From: Tubulanus polymorphus
Taxonomy: Eukaryota; Nemertea; Palaeonemertea; Tubulaniformes; Tubulanidae
Assembly: GCF_964204645.1 (NCBI RefSeq)
Contig: NC_134026.1
Coordinates: 10,055,450 to 10,119,449, forward strand
Length of the DNA stretch: 64,000 nt
Reading direction: 5' to 3'
A program made the translations under genes and the position numbers. The notes below the pieces were generated by a model, which did no database searches, was not told the DNA's origin, and was given only the letters and a program-made list of their open reading frames with translations. Shown here in pieces: positions 1-13,251 of the stretch. Position 1 is the first letter of the stretch; each line of letters begins with the position of its first letter.

Positions 1-633
1 AAAAATTCATTCCAAAATAGAACAAACTTTGAAGGCACACAATTCGACTATACGAAGATGCAAACCGTGTAAAAACCGATACCCAAAACTGATCGTAACA
101 AACACCAGGGTGCGGAAACGGTAATCTGACCGGTGAAGATATCCATAGGTAACTTTATCACAATAATTGAAAATAAAATCCGCATCAAACAAACAGTAAT
201 ACAATAAGAAGGAGTATACTCAACCAACACCCCCAGCCAACATCACCAAACCCTTGACGACGGACACTGACTAGGAGCCCGCGTCAAGAGAGTTGAAAAC
301 AGGACGCAATAAAAACAATAGAAACAGATAAATGATCTGTTGCTCAAATCCTTTGCAATTCGGATGTTTCGACACCGAAGACCGTATGTTAAAGAAATCA
401 ATCATCAGGTAAGATCAACAGGTAAGAGCCATGCAGCAAAATACTATAAAATGCTAAAATCTGAGTAATAAAAAGACTTTATCACGCGTACCGCACGAAC
501 GGAGCAACTATATATGGTGCGTTGAGCGCGACTAAACTCTCCACGGAAAAGAAAATGCGCTAAATAAAACGCTGAAACAGAAATGATAGCCGAACTCCCT
601 GATAAATCTTACAATAGTGGGATTAACGTACTA
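1..633. other. Intergenic, nothing recognised
   Basis: No open frame with recognisable protein character and no obvious repeat. Short open frames on the minus strand here look like chance. Confidence 0.5.
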
Positions 634-803
634 CAGTTGAACCTCATTATTGAACTCGGAACAACGATTCATCGGATATAACATATACAGAATTGTGTCC
701 CAAGTAGGACAATTTGATAATTTCATACTGAATGTAACGAACTATCGGTTGTAACGAACATATTATCTGGTCCCGTGAAGTTCGTTCTAACAAGGTTTCA
801 CTG
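634..803. mobile_element. MITE, pogo/Tc1-like ends (copy 1)
   Basis: The left end CAGTTGAACCT and the right end AGGTTTCACTG form short imperfect inverted repeats, with a TA just before the left end. The inside (runs of ATAACGATTCATCGGAT, then TCTGGTCCCGTGAAG) is shared with a second copy at 1243-1414. Size near 170 bp and ends starting CAGT fit a non-autonomous pogo/Tc1-mariner type element. The right flank lacks a clean TA. Confidence 0.65.
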
Positions 804-832
804 TGTACAGAAACGCACTTTGAATATGGAAA

Positions 833-916
833 ACCAACAACAACAACAATGATGATTGATGATGATGATGATGATGACGATGACACACACGTACGCAAGC
901 ACGCTTGCACGCACGC
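833..916. repeat. Microsatellite cluster (CAA)n, (GAT)n, (GCA)n-like
   Basis: A compound run: CAA triplets, then GAT triplets, then CA and GCAC-type repeats. It abuts the 3' side of the MITE at 634-803. Confidence 0.85.
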
Positions 917-1242
917 ATATTTATATTTAGGAATAAAAAATAACTGTCAGGTATAGCAAAATTTTCATGATTTGGTATTTTGAAAAAAATATTACGCCAA
1001 AAATTGCATGCCCATTTTGTAGATTTTTCACTTTCAGCATCGAAAAATGTATCTAAAATTCTGAATTTTTGTCTCGAATTCTACTTTTTCTAAATCTTAG
1101 ATTAGCCATAATTATCACTTAACAACTGTAAGCAACAAAATATAAGACAATTAAAAACCCGAACTTTATGTCCTTGATTTTATTTGTCATTTCGGTGACG
1201 ATCTGGATAATCCATGTCTGTGGCTGTCAATTATCAATAATA

Positions 1243-1414
1243 GTTGAACCTCGTTATAACGAACTCGGATATAACGATTCATCGGATGTAACAAATAAAG
1301 AATTTCGTCCCAAGTAAGAAAATTTAATCAATTGATACTGGATACAACACAACAAACTATCGGCAAATGAACATATTTTCTGGTCCCGTGAAGATCGCTG
1401 TAACGAGGTTTCAC
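1243..1414. mobile_element. MITE, pogo/Tc1-like ends (copy 2)
   Basis: Second, direct-orientation copy of the element at 634-803. It starts GTTGAACCTCGTTATAACG and ends GTAACGAGGTTTCACG, so the terminal inverted repeat is clearer here. About 172 bp, same family size as copy 1. Confidence 0.7.
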
Positions 1415-2601
1415 GGATTTCTACATTTTGTCCCTGCTTGTTTCTTCGAGCAACCGTTGATTGAAAACTATCGACCCCATTTTTTGCGAAGTTAGAACGA
1501 CCAAAAAACCATCGGTGTAACGATTATTCCACGTGCATTTCGGTGACGTAGATTTGTATCGCTAACAATCTAAAAGGACCACATCAACTTAGAGTGGCGA
1601 CAAATATTAGCTGGGGGATGCTATTTTACCTGTTTTACCTTTATAAAACCGACAGATATTTTTCAACCTGTTCGAATGTTTTACTATACTTATTTCACCA
1701 TTTACAATGAATTCTTGTACAACGTATATTCAATTTAGTGACATTTATATTTTACACAATAACAAACTTTCACAAAATCTGAGTAGATTGTGTGAGATTT
1801 GAATTGATTTTCTATTCACTGTTAACAACAAATCTTGCAAAAGGTGAATTCACCTGATGAAGCTACTATACATTGGTAGCTTGTTCGTCAAATGAATAGT
1901 TAATAGTTAAATATAGTACTACTCGTCATATTTATTCTTTATATCAAATTTGAATTAATTTTCCAATACATGGAAAGAAACGGTTAGTTCTAGAACATTC
2001 TCAGACGGCTAGCCAGTACGCTCTCAGACACTAACTGTCACAGTTAGTTTACTTTTAGACAGTCAATACACCCCCGGATCCTCATGAATCATGAATTCTA
2101 GTCAGATGCAGATTGGTCGCGCATATCCTAGTAACATTGTTCTAATGTCTGTTGTGAACAAAAAATCCGTGCAATATGCTATAGAAAAAATATACAGCAT
2201 TGCTTCGTTTCGTTTCTGCGTCCGTTTCTTCGCCGCGCAGAAACGCGCCGAAACGAGCGCAGAAACGAACCTTCGAGACGCAACTCAAAATATCGATTCT
2301 AGGAGGAGATTCGGAAAAGATGCCAATCATGATAATTGACATTCCAATAATTTCCTGGGGTTTTCTTGGTTTAGTTAATATAGAGAAGATAGATTTCTGC
2401 AAATGATTCGTGGCTGAGAAGATAGATTTCTATAAATGGGCCCAAATTTTCAATGTTAGATGAGAGTTTAGAACAACCTCTCTGGTGGATAATATTGTAC
2501 GCTGCAGTGGAGAGAAGATAAAGATGCTGAAGTATTAAGCGATACTAATAAAGTCTTAAAGACTTATCCTTGGATTACTTTACTTCTTGGATCGTTGATT
2601 C
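1415..2601. other. Intergenic; one GC-richer inverted repeat
   Basis: AT-rich, no supported gene. The only structure seen is the inverted repeat listed separately at 2203-2270. Confidence 0.5.
2203..2270. repeat. Imperfect inverted repeat rich in GAAACG/CGTTTC
   Basis: GTTTCGTTTCTGCGTCCG on the left mirrors CGAGCGCAGAAACGAAC on the right around a CGCCGCGC centre. The symmetry makes short open frames on both strands, which I take as by-products. Confidence 0.6.
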
Positions 2602-3220
2602 TTGAAGTACATCGAAGAGGTTGCGATGTTACAGGAATCATTTATTGGAATCGACCGAGGAGATGCAAGGCAAATGGTTAAACGGGTCGAGAAAATGTGC
2701 AAGCCAGAAACACGGAAATTAGATCGATGTTTAACTCCGGAAAAGCTAGAAACACGGGAATTCGATCAATGTTTAAGTCCGGAAAATGCTGTATCAGATC
2801 CGGACCTTGTCATTTTCTGTGATGCCTCAAAGATGGAAATGCGGAGATTTGGTTTGCGTTCGCTTAGTCAGGAATTGTGCCTATCCGTACAATAAGTCTC
2901 TCACGAAAAGTACTACAATCATTGGCATTGGATTATGGAATTTATGAGACTATCAAGATTGACTGCTGACTCGAGATCAAGAGTGTTCCCATCTTCGCCG
3001 ATTCGACGATTGCCTGCTCGTGGATTTTCGATGACTTGCGCGTGAATGAAATGGTCGGAGGAAATCTGTCTAAAACGGAGCGCAGTTATCACGGTCAAAT
3101 GTCAGTCAACCGAGAATTTGACTGACGATAGTAGCCGTTGAACCAGTTAATCCGATATGGATGTTCGCTGGGTCAGTGGCCCAGAATTTCTACATCAACC
3201 GAAAGATATCTAGCCAGTTT
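2602..3220 (+). pseudogene. Degenerate BEL/Pao-type retrotransposon fragment (RNase H region)
   Basis: Three scattered pieces in different frames resemble BEL/Pao pol after the reverse transcriptase: LVIFCDASKME near 2805, then FADSTIACSWI near 2995, then a GPEFLHQP-like piece near 3180. The order matches the RNase H to connector part of these polyproteins. Frames change between pieces and no complete domain survives. The 5' part contains a short internal duplication, with two related stretches that both contain a CL(T/S)PE motif. Assignment rests on motif order only. Confidence 0.45.
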
Positions 3221-5736
3221 CGTATCCTATGCCGTCGCAGTAACCGTCTTACAGTCGTGAACAACCACCTATAAAATTGAGCGGTGACAAAAACCAGAAG
3301 TAATGCGGGTCCAAGATATGATATTCTGCCAAGGCATGAAGATATAGAAGAGACCTAGCAACAACAGTAGATATACTGAAGGAGACTGTTGTGTTGTCAT
3401 TATTCCAGGTGAAAACATTTTCTTGCCAACGTTTTTTGATTCATCAAATAATTCAAAACAAAAACAAAGCAGTTTAACCGATCGTGACTGAGGGCAATTA
3501 TATTGCCATACATTATTTCCGCTTTTCGGGACCACGCGTTTCCGGGACATCCAGTCGTAACAGGTTGTATTAACCCAACAGAAAAACTTGCCAAAATTTG
3601 AAGATCATTATCTCTAACCGTTGATGAGAGAAATTCCCTCCCATACTACAGATAAATCATATTTCATTAGAATCATCAATAGATTTGGTGTTGCAAAATT
3701 GGCGATGAAGTCGCATTATCCGAGTATTCCGATTGATGAGGGTATATAGAAACTTCAAAACAATTCCTGGATGCTATCCAATTTGAAGATATCGATCGAA
3801 GCGCGATTAGCAAGGCTACAGAATTAATCTTAAAATCCAATATCTTATACTTTGATAATGAAATGATATCTCCAAAATTCGGGTACTGCTATTGGTTCAA
3901 AACTAGCACCATCGTTTGCAAATATTTTCACGCATATATTAGAATATATGCTTACTCCCATGAGGAAGGGGCTGTACTTTGTAAAATTTGAAACTGAAAA
4001 TCAATGATATTAGTTTGAAAGAAATTCTAAAATGAATTGAGGAAACATGCAGTTATTCATCATCCCTTATTCAAGTTATGTGAGGTGAAAATTTTGTACA
4101 GACCCTTACAATTTCACAAACGAGAAGACTTAAGTCTACATTGAAAAATATTTTATCAAATTCGTGAAATGAAACGACTTTCAGCGTAATAAGACTTTAT
4201 TTCAACAAATATTTAATTATCAAATTAATGTTTCCCGGAGCCAGTCGCTCAAAGGTTGATATAAGTTAACTTGAACAAAAATCATACATTCCAATTTCAA
4301 TAGCCAGTTAGTCGAACCAACTTTTCAGCAACTGCAACATCAAAAGTGATAAAAAGACCGGGTTTTGCTAAAAAGTGAATTCGAACAATATTCTGTGCTA
4401 AAAAGCCCCTACCATATACCAATGCCCACTTCTTCGACACCTCTTTCAAAACATTGTGTGAATAGAATTTTCGATATCAATAAGAGATTTCTTATTTCCT
4501 CGCTGCTATAACTTGCCTCATTTCAATGAAACATCGACGACGTCGACGACGAGGAAAGTTTTCGATTCAGAAATGAAAATATCTTTCGTTGCAACGTTAT
4601 TGATTATATGAACTTTATGTTGAGAGCAAACAAGTCATTCAATTTCCGTGCAATCGCAATATCTCCGCAGCGCACGGCATATTAATTCAACGATATAAAG
4701 CATAAAATCATCGGATGGAGAATTGATAAAAGATATAAATGGAATGTCTGTATTTTCTTCCAATAACATCGGCCATTCGTCAAAATTTTGCTATAGCGAA
4801 TACACTTCATTAATCGCCCGCAATTAATAAGCTCTACAAAGCATCAGGATAGATAAGTGCATACAAATTAGATCCTTTTACATGCTACGTACGCGAAAGA
4901 TGAGAAAAATTATTATTTCTTTGATTTAAAGCACCAATCTCAGATTTACTCATCGCAAATAATGATGAAAACATATAAAAAGATGATCGAAGATCAGCCC
5001 ATGTTTTCATCATTTTTATCATCATCTTTTCATCTTTCAGTATCTTTTCATCGTCCCAGGTTTCTTAAGAATAATATCTGTTCTTTTCCACTCGGTTGAA
5101 ACGATAGAAATGATCTCTTCTTCATTAACGGAATGTGTCAACGATGAAGCCTGAATGTAATAAAGTTTGTGAGGTTTCATATAAAACTGCGTATGTACTG
5201 AAATTACTGCCTCGTGCATATTTTTCTGATAAGAATACGTGCGGGGGGTTAACAGGGTATATTCGTATCTGTTAACTAAAGTGCCCACTTTCAAACTGGA
5301 GATAAATGGCAATACATATTCAGAATTTTCCATGGCGAGTTGAAGTTGGAATAATCAATTGAAAACACTGAAAGAACTTAGTCAGGGTCCAGTTTCACAA
5401 AAATGATGAAATCGAAGAAATTGAATCGATTAAAGAGTTAAACCGCATAAAATATGTATTACCGATACGTCCAAAAGTGGCTTCAAATCCAAAGACTGTT
5501 ATTTAGTTGTCAAATAGTGAGTATATATAACTGAAATGGCCATAAAGTCCAGTCTTAAACTGTTTAAGCCATGCCCATGAGCTTGGTTCCACAGTAACTG
5601 TCGAAGGTTCTTAGATTGATAGAATACATTATGCCCGATATGGCATTATACCCTGATATAACGTATCTAAAGCTCGGCTTGGATGGAATCGCGCACAATA
5701 TGTATATGTAATTACTCTAACGCGAAAAACGTTCGT
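3221..5736. other. Intergenic, nothing recognised
   Basis: Low-GC sequence with only short open frames. A run of ATGATGAAAA/TCATCTTTTCATC-type words near 4970-5050 is mildly repetitive. No promoter, gene or transposon end could be supported. Confidence 0.5.
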
Positions 5737-7371
5737 TCACGGGAGATACCCTAAGCTTCGTTCAAAATCAACATCATCGGCCGCATCGGTTTTGTCGTCT
5801 TCTAAATTCAGATAACGCATAGATGACGACAAGGCCGAATCGATCTCGGCGTCTTTCTTCGATCTTAAATGCAAATCACGCGATCTGAAGGCGTTATCGG
5901 CCTTTCTCGCTTTACCACGTTCCGATATGGACCCGAAGCCCGTATCATAATCGGCTTTATTTCGCTTTTCATCGTCACGCGAAATATCAGCAAGGTTGTA
6001 AGCAGATTTCGACTTGTACTGCGATGCGACTCCGGGCGGCTCGTAACGATTTCCCGAGTCGCCGCTAGACGTTCCCGGTTTGGGAGACTGGATACCTCTG
6101 ATTGTCGGCAGAACTTTCACACCGTTTCGCATGTAATTCGGAATGTATTTACCGGGAGTTTTGTTTTTTTGAGACGTGGAAATGTCGTCATCTGCAGGTT
6201 TACTCGGTTGAACCCTCTTATAAACGGTCGGTTGGATTTTGTCGACATTTTGTTGCTGCGGTTGGGATTGGTTTTCTTGTTCGTTATCATCCCACGAGTT
6301 CATACGCTTGTGTTGCTTGGGTATACTGACCTGATTCCAGCGATGCTCGTATCTATCGCTGGGATCCGACGATTCCGAACTCGACCGAATCATATGCGAG
6401 CGCACCGGCGAATCACAAACATTTTTTATCAGATCTGGTGTATAGTTTTCCGATTTTTGAGAGGCATCGGATGCCGATCTTTTCATTTTACCATCATATT
6501 TGTAACACGATGGCACATTCCCGGACTTTCCCGGACTAGATGGTGAATGTGGACCTTTAAGTGGAATAAAATCCTTATTTGATAGTGTAATAACGGACGG
6601 TTGAGGCTTGTGGAAACGTTTGTCTTCTAAAGTAGTTGGTGGAGTTATCCTGTTTTGGATCAGTTCTTGTCTAGCGTCGGAAGTTGGCGCTACATCGGGG
6701 TATTTTGTGTGAGTTAGTCTCCAGCCTTCTTCCGTAAGTCGCCAGTTTTCATAATTCGATTTCGTCGGAACGAATAGACTGTCGTCTTCGACCGTTAAAG
6801 CATTATAGTCTTCGGAATATGCCCGTCGGTTATCCGCTACGATCGTCGACATTTCCAACGCTTGTTCCGGAGACTGGCAAGCAATCAAGTGACACAAAAC
6901 GTTTTTCTTATTAGACGACGTGTACGTAAAGACTAACAGTGGCACATGCGGGTGTTTGAGATTCACAAGCCTGTCTTTAACTGGGAATAGACTTTTCGGT
7001 CTATCGGTTTGCACGACTTGACTCGGCATCAACGACTCGAACATCCCGTACATTTTCCTACCGGCGCTTTTAAACGTGCGTAGTATAATCGAGTCCCAAA
7101 ATTGCATCGCGCCGTATAGATAGGCGGGCTCGGTTTTACCGGTCGCCACGCTTTCGGTCTGTAAAACTTTCAGCTCCAAAGCGGAAAAAGCGATCATTTT
7201 TTGTCGATGGGGATAGTATCCGCCGGCTTTGATGAAATCGTAGTATATTTGATGTAGTTCTTTTTGCATCGTGTCCAGAGTACATTTTACTTCGGCTACG
7301 GTCCCGATAGTTACGCTGCCCAGGTAGATGCCCGCGAACTTTTTGACGACTTCAGACGTTACCTCCGTCAT
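5737..7371 (-). CDS. PTB-like domain protein, disordered C-terminus
   Basis: About 544 residues if started at the first ATG in frame (7371); the frame stays open to 7428 but only with non-ATG codons, so an upstream exon is possible. Residues 1-190 contain a strand FAGIYLGSV followed by a long insertion and then LLVFTYTSSNKKNVLCHLIAC with a helix QALEMSTIV, the order expected of a PTB/PH-like fold. That is inference from pattern, not an alignment. The rest is low-complexity, basic and Ser/Pro/Gln rich. The protein ends FERSLGYLP, nearly the same tail as the gene at 13871-15553. PTB proteins are usually cytoplasmic adaptors that bind NPxY-type peptides; no such partner can be read here. The exon is intact. 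Confidence 0.8.
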   Translation of the reverse strand: MTEVTSEVVKKFAGIYLGSVTIGTVAEVKCTLDTMQKELHQIYYDFIKAGGYYPHRQKMIAFSALELKVLQTESVATGKTEPAYLYGAMQFWDSIILRTFKSAGRKMYGMFESLMPSQVVQTDRPKSLFPVKDRLVNLKHPHVPLLVFTYTSSNKKNVLCHLIACQSPEQALEMSTIVADNRRAYSEDYNALTVEDDSLFVPTKSNYENWRLTEEGWRLTHTKYPDVAPTSDARQELIQNRITPPTTLEDKRFHKPQPSVITLSNKDFIPLKGPHSPSSPGKSGNVPSCYKYDGKMKRSASDASQKSENYTPDLIKNVCDSPVRSHMIRSSSESSDPSDRYEHRWNQVSIPKQHKRMNSWDDNEQENQSQPQQQNVDKIQPTVYKRVQPSKPADDDISTSQKNKTPGKYIPNYMRNGVKVLPTIRGIQSPKPGTSSGDSGNRYEPPGVASQYKSKSAYNLADISRDDEKRNKADYDTGFGSISERGKARKADNAFRSRDLHLRSKKDAEIDSALSSSMRYLNLEDDKTDAADDVDFERSLGYLP

Positions 7372-10239
7372 ATTGTCTATAACGCAGACGAATATCGACT
7401 CGCATGCAGCAACAATATATACTGTCAATACGTAAGTATGTTATGACAGCGAAGTGTAATAGCAATATCAATATCGGGCGAGACAAGTCATATTTTTCCG
7501 CACAACAGTAATCGTAGAAATAGTCAACATTTCCCGTCGAAACGATGTGCAACGACTTTCCATGGTAACCGACCTGCAACGACAAAGAACAACATACGCG
7601 TCAAATAAAAAACACATAAAATAGAAATGATGGCCGCAGTTTTCAGATACTCGAATATAATGCTTGATTAAAGCTTCAGCACGAAACCATCCATCATTTT
7701 GAGTAACTAGTTCTTATCAGGCTATACGCAGACAGCCGCCATCGTTCTTGTTAAATCAATTCTCTATTTATGAATTCAGGCCTCGTTTCATATTTCATTA
7801 ATGAGGGAGAAGTGAAATAAGCAGCCCCGTCCATAGCTCTTATTTATGCTGATAACCACGCACAACTGCAAATTAAAAGAGCTATGCGAAACGTCTTCGC
7901 CCATCTATTCGAAGAAAATGAATTTGAGACATGCATGCCATTGGCATGTTCAACAATCAATAGTCTATTATATATGTGAATCGATCAAAACAAATCGTAA
8001 CCGAAATTCAAATAGAATTGTCTACCGGTACACCTGAAATAAGATATAGAACACTCGCTCGTGAACTAAATTGACTTCACTTACCCCGTGGTTATTCCGG
8101 ATAACTTGTTTTAACTATAACAAATATACGCTTTGTAAAAAGAACTATCCAATAAAGAATTAGTTGTTATTGAGTATATACACTTTGGAGTATTCAGCCT
8201 AATCTATAGCGAAATAAAAGTGACTAAATTATGGAAAGATACTAAATTCCACGTTCATAGGCGTAGGCTGCGACAGAGATGACATTAGCTGTCCCATCCA
8301 CTCTGCACTGACTCACGATCGGGGCAGCAGGTGTTTGATAATTTATTAATCACTTCATATTCATATGCGTCTGTTATACGATGTGTGGAACGCCGCTATA
8401 TATAGTACGTGGAAACTGTATCATTATCAACAAAATAAACAACATGAAATGAAACCTGTTCCGTATTTTAGATATTTGTCACTACACTAGGTCTCCGAAT
8501 ACCAATTATGTATATCGATATATGTATGTATTCAAATGAGTTCGTACAAAAAACCCGCCAAAATAAAACATTTTTCAATGCATTGTCTATAATTTTCGGT
8601 CGACGAATATGTCGAAATGTTGGATTTTGTATGTCAGGTTCTTTATGTGTGTGTGTTAACGGCATAACGTGAGCGACCAGAGAATTCATGACATAGTAAC
8701 TCCACTGACAAAATTTGGCAACATTGCTGAATTTGATCGATAACTCGGTTATGTATAAATAATTATGTATACACTTAGCCTATACCTGCAAAATGTATAC
8801 CGAATGCCTGTAATTTATTAAACGAACGACCAATGTGTTTATTTGTGTACTAGCGTTTTTACCACAAATCAGACAAATTATCTTAGACATTATTCGTAGT
8901 GATCAGGACACATATAACAACGCGGCCACAACGTCAGTCGAAAAACTTAATAATATTCTTCACCCACGGCGGATTTACGATACAGTAATGAAATGCGTCA
9001 CATCGTGTGTGTACGTATAAATATGCGTGTTGGAGTGTTTGATTAGTCTATTTGTTACACTATTTTCCAATATTCTAATGCATATATACACATTGAATGG
9101 AGAATGCAACAGCATATTATTTTCGATGACCAAATTTCTAATCAATTCAGACGGTTTGATGAAGGTATGTATGTACGAGAAGACGTTCGATTGATGTGTA
9201 AATATATCATGACTGCATACTAACCTTTTTTCTGGTTTATGGTTTATTTAGCCCCAGCAAACCCGGCATTGCAGCTGCACTCCGTTACTGCAGCGAATAC
9301 TATAGAACGGTAAATACAGAACAATCAATACGCTTCCAAATAACTGTGATCGACGGAGCTGCAGGCAGCTTTAAATGCCGCTTGTTGAGGGAGCAGAACG
9401 AACGATTACCATTTGCTTGCTGTAATATTACTGGTAAATTCACAATATTTGCGCTTCTGGGTATACATAATAATACATGTATATCTGGTATTCAAAACAA
9501 ACAACTCGATTACTTTCTCCAGTGCTCAAAAATATTTTTGCGATTTGTTTGTTTCGATCACACCCTTCTACACTCGAGGGATCGGCTTCGATGTGAATAT
9601 GAATTTAGTTTTTTCTATCTCCTTACTACCAGGTTCGATCTAATGTATGATTGCAAAGACTATGATATAAACACGGAAGTCTACGAGTTCCAGTCGACAG
9701 TAGGTATTCTGAATATAATTAGAAATTATTCATTAACCGAAGTCTGAATGGTTTTATACTTGGACGAGCTGTTTGTTCGCTGTATATAGATTTCCAACCG
9801 CGATATTTCACACCATTACAAAATATGAAATGTGAAAGTTTTAGCATCAAGTACCAGTATCATCTATTATAAGTATTGATTAAGAAATATCATGGTATTT
9901 CAAAATTGATTTTCGAAATCATAAATAACATCTGGTGCGTATATTGTCCAGAACGGAAAATATTGTTTTTTGTTGAACCAGACTATTGGCGTATCTCAGG
10001 ATTCTATATAGAAGTATATTTACTAAAATTGTGCATGAGAAGCCTCGATGTTTGAGCGGAACCACACCCTCCATATTGATTTTCATCTCATTTAATACCC
10101 TGTATATCTAAACTAAACCACATTGTCGCTCAAACACGTAATAGGTCTGTAGTAATCCAGATCATGACCTATCAATAGAGGTACTTTACCTCTTGATGTG
10201 CTTTACGTTGGACGATTAGAAATCTTTATGTACTCCTTC
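7372..10239. other. Intergenic between the PTB-like gene and a long-TIR MITE
   Basis: Likely holds the 5' end and promoter of the 5.7-7.4 kb gene, but no motif is convincing. Open frames up to 133 codons (9346-9747) have no recognisable protein character. Confidence 0.45.
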
Positions 10240-10970
10240 GGTGCGTCCTGAAATAATGTCATTCTGATTTAATTAGTCCTAATTGATTAACGGAGGTACA
10301 TAATTTAAATCAATTTGTTCTAGAAGGAAGCCATGAATGAGGCGTGGATGTCAACTTCATACTATTAAACTTGCGTAGAAAATCACTGATGCATAAAGGA
10401 TACAGAACCAGTCATTCAAGAAGTGAAACATTATATCATTTGTATTATTATAGCGTCACCGATTGCTTCAAACCTTACTTTGAACTCAAAACTTAAACGA
10501 GTATTCTAAACTATAAGAATTTAAAAATTGACGGACAATAATCTGGTCCGTCTGCATAATTTCCATTACGACCGTCAATGTGCCCGTCTTCATTTTAGAC
10601 ACATAATTTAGCATGAGTGTAACTTAAATCAGCCATAACCATTGCCTAACTCCTCAGTATCCCTTGCTTCTTGCTTAGATGACATTACTATCCGTTTTTA
10701 TGGATCCATAGGAGGATTTTTGAAAACAAAGTCGTTGATCCAATCAAAGTATGATTCGTTGGTAAGTTTTTTTAAGAATAAGAATAAAATAGTTAAGTTT
10801 TTGAGTTGATCAATTTGTTACTTCATGGATGACCGGTTCTGTATCCTTAATGCACCAATTATTTTCCGTCGAAGTTTAATAATATGAAGTTAACATTGAC
10901 TAAATTACATACTACGGTATTTGTTTATTGATTACAAATAATTAAATCAGAGTGATATTTTAAGGACACC
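10240..10970. mobile_element. Non-autonomous DNA element with ~190 bp terminal inverted repeats
   Basis: The left 190 bp (10240-10430) and right 190 bp (10780-10970) are inverted copies. Shared blocks include TCTGATTTAATTA, AACTTCATA(C/T)TATTAAACTT and AAGGATACAGAACC(A/G)GTCA. Ends start GGTGCGTCCT and GGTGTCCT. There is no coding potential inside the roughly 350 bp core. Could be a MITE or foldback element; no clear target duplication was seen. Confidence 0.75.
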
Positions 10971-12964
10971 CTAGATAATGGCTCCGCAGTCGGTTTCACA
11001 TGAATGACTGGGTATCATTGATATGCCATCATGCTGGTGATTTCATCGGTGAGTATTCGTAGATTATACTGTCAATCGTACAACGGCCAATGCGAATCGA
11101 TTTTTTGTTTTTTGATTAATTTCTCTAAGATAACTAACTCCCTACGGAAGAAGTTGTGGATTACATGATTTACACTGTAATTGAATGATAGCCTTTATAG
11201 AACTGATTCTATCTGGGGCAGGAGTACACGTAGTCGATACTTAGCTCATATTCCAATAGTCTTACAAGCCTATCATAGATTTGGGAGATCTCGACTCTCA
11301 AATGCTAGACCATAATTCCTAAAAGCGTCTTTACTAGGACTTCGACAACAACTACGAAGCTAGGTCAACGGCAAAGAATGGTATCGTGAAGTCCGCAGTT
11401 TTGTCTTAGAATTAAAGGTCACATTTCATTGGCATAACGTATCGGATGTGACATGGGGTCATACGTAGAATTTCCTCTATAGCCTATCTTACTTATTTAC
11501 GAATCCGTTTTCGGTCCACCATAGAAACGGCTTTGAATATATGCGTAGGCCTACCGGTATTCAAATTACGTATTCCCTTTGGAGTATAAACGTAAGAAGT
11601 TGGTTTAGATTTTATTCTAGTATAGTCTTACTATAGCCTTTTCTAAAATAACACGATCATTCTAAGCAGTATACGTACAATACACCATGTCGCATACCGT
11701 TACGTAATTAGCATTCACCAATGATTTTCTATCTGTCGTGAAATAAGGACTGGAGCGAGTGCATAAAAGAACTGTCCCTATACGAAATGATTAATGTCAT
11801 GTGTGCGCGACGTATAAATACGTAATTGATCCATAGGTCACAACGACACCTAAAAATTACCGTCAAATTAATCTTACCTCTCATATGAAATTACCGTTAT
11901 CAACCTTAAATCCAATTAGATATTTGAAGTCGCAGGAGCAGATACTTAGGGTGGGGCGACGCACAAAATGGCGCTTTTCAGCAGTATATATATTAGTAAC
12001 GAGTATACGTGTGGTGGTGTGTGCAGTGACATATCCGCGCTGTATATTGTCAACTATTAACGAACGCGAATGAAAATAAAAATATGCATAGCACATAATA
12101 GGTAAACAGGTTTGGGATTTCTTTTACGTTACACGTTCATTATCGAAGCCTTACGGCAATCGACGCTACAGCGACGACGGCTGTCAGGAAGACGACGCAC
12201 CGACTTGAATATTTATAACATATCTAGTTTTAACTTATATATTTCTCGGGGTTATTTTTCATCGCAAACAAGTTTTCAACCCTTAGAGAGGTTAAGCTAT
12301 TTGTTTGAACAAAATACTATTATCACAAGAACCGTCCTAATGACTACGTATATCATTATCAAACGAGAGTTAAGAGTTAAATTTATCGATGAAAATCTTC
12401 AGCGGTCATTCGTTCAACACGAGATCGTAATCATATATTTTTGCAATTCAAATATCTCATTACCTGTTCAATACTCCCTGGACGTTCTGGTCACCGACCG
12501 GTTGGAGATCACAGGGGCCCGTTTCATTGAACGATTTTTCATTAGTCGCATGGACTCTCGTTTTAGAGTCATGATTAGTCATTATACCCAAGTGCGAGAG
12601 AAGTGGTTTGATTTTCAGTCAGTAAATATCAACGAAAGCTACTAAGACCCACTACACGGTACATCAAATATCCTCGGCCACGGAATTCATAAGCAGCTTT
12701 CTCAAATTTTCAATTTTTAGAAGAAAATATTAGCCCGTACTTTATTTTTCAATCTAAAAACTGCACACGTTCTTATGTTTTACAAAAATATTCTTTTTAA
12801 ATCTGTACTAACATAAATATTACGGCCCTAGCACTTTAACGGAGTAATGCTGTGTCTGCTTTTCAGTTGGTTGTTCTCTGTGGAAATATCCCCGTCTTCT
12901 ACGAAGACGGAGAATGTTGCGTTTTACGAGAAACGACGGCTGAACAACCACAAAAGAGTGGCAG
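10971..12964. other. Intergenic; chance-length open frame and a hairpin
   Basis: Contains a 177-codon open frame at 12112-12645 (+) whose composition (many Ile, Tyr, Arg; no domain) does not look like protein, and a short perfect hairpin at 12892-12910. No supported gene. Confidence 0.45.
12892..12910. repeat. Perfect 8-bp-arm hairpin
   Basis: CCGTCTTC and GAAGACGG are separated by TAC. Outside it, GTTGGTTGTTC (12866) and GAACAACC (12943) form a second, wider inverted pair, so the whole 12866-12951 stretch can fold. Confidence 0.6.
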
Positions 12965-12968
12965 TTTA

Positions 12969-13251
12969 GAAGAAAATCCCTAGGATTCCTTTCAAATATT
13001 TACGCCACGTAAACTTTTATTTCTAACGCCACGTGGAGCTTTTCGATATATACAAAATTGGTTGAGGTTGCGTCTCAATATTGGAAAATTTTGATATGGC
13101 CACGCAAGAATGAAAAGTTAGTTCTAACGTGGCGTTAAAGCGAGAAAGAAAAAACGAAACATTTAAACGAAAAATTGGTTTTTAACTAAGGCGTTTAAAA
13201 TAAAAATTAACGTGGTGTTAGTATTTGAAAGAAATCCTAGGAATTTTCTTC
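12969..13251. mobile_element. MITE with ~42 bp TIRs, TTTA flanks
   Basis: The first and last about 42 bp are inverted copies (GAAGAAAAT(C/T)CCTAGGATT, TTTCAAATA, CCACGT). TTTA sits directly outside both ends (12965-12968 and 13252-13255), consistent with a target duplication. The inside carries inverted AACGCCACGT / ACGTGGCGTT words that also occur in the MITE at 16456-16779. Confidence 0.8.

Noticed and set aside
5869-6546. 225-codon plus-strand open frame
   Set aside because: Lies opposite the Ser/Arg-rich part of the minus-strand PTB-like gene; composition is that of a shadow frame.
9346-9747. 133-codon plus-strand open frame
   Set aside because: No recognisable family and no splice or promoter support.
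12112-12645. 177-codon plus-strand open frame
   Set aside because: Long for AT-rich DNA but no domain, no splice context and biased residue use; treated as chance.
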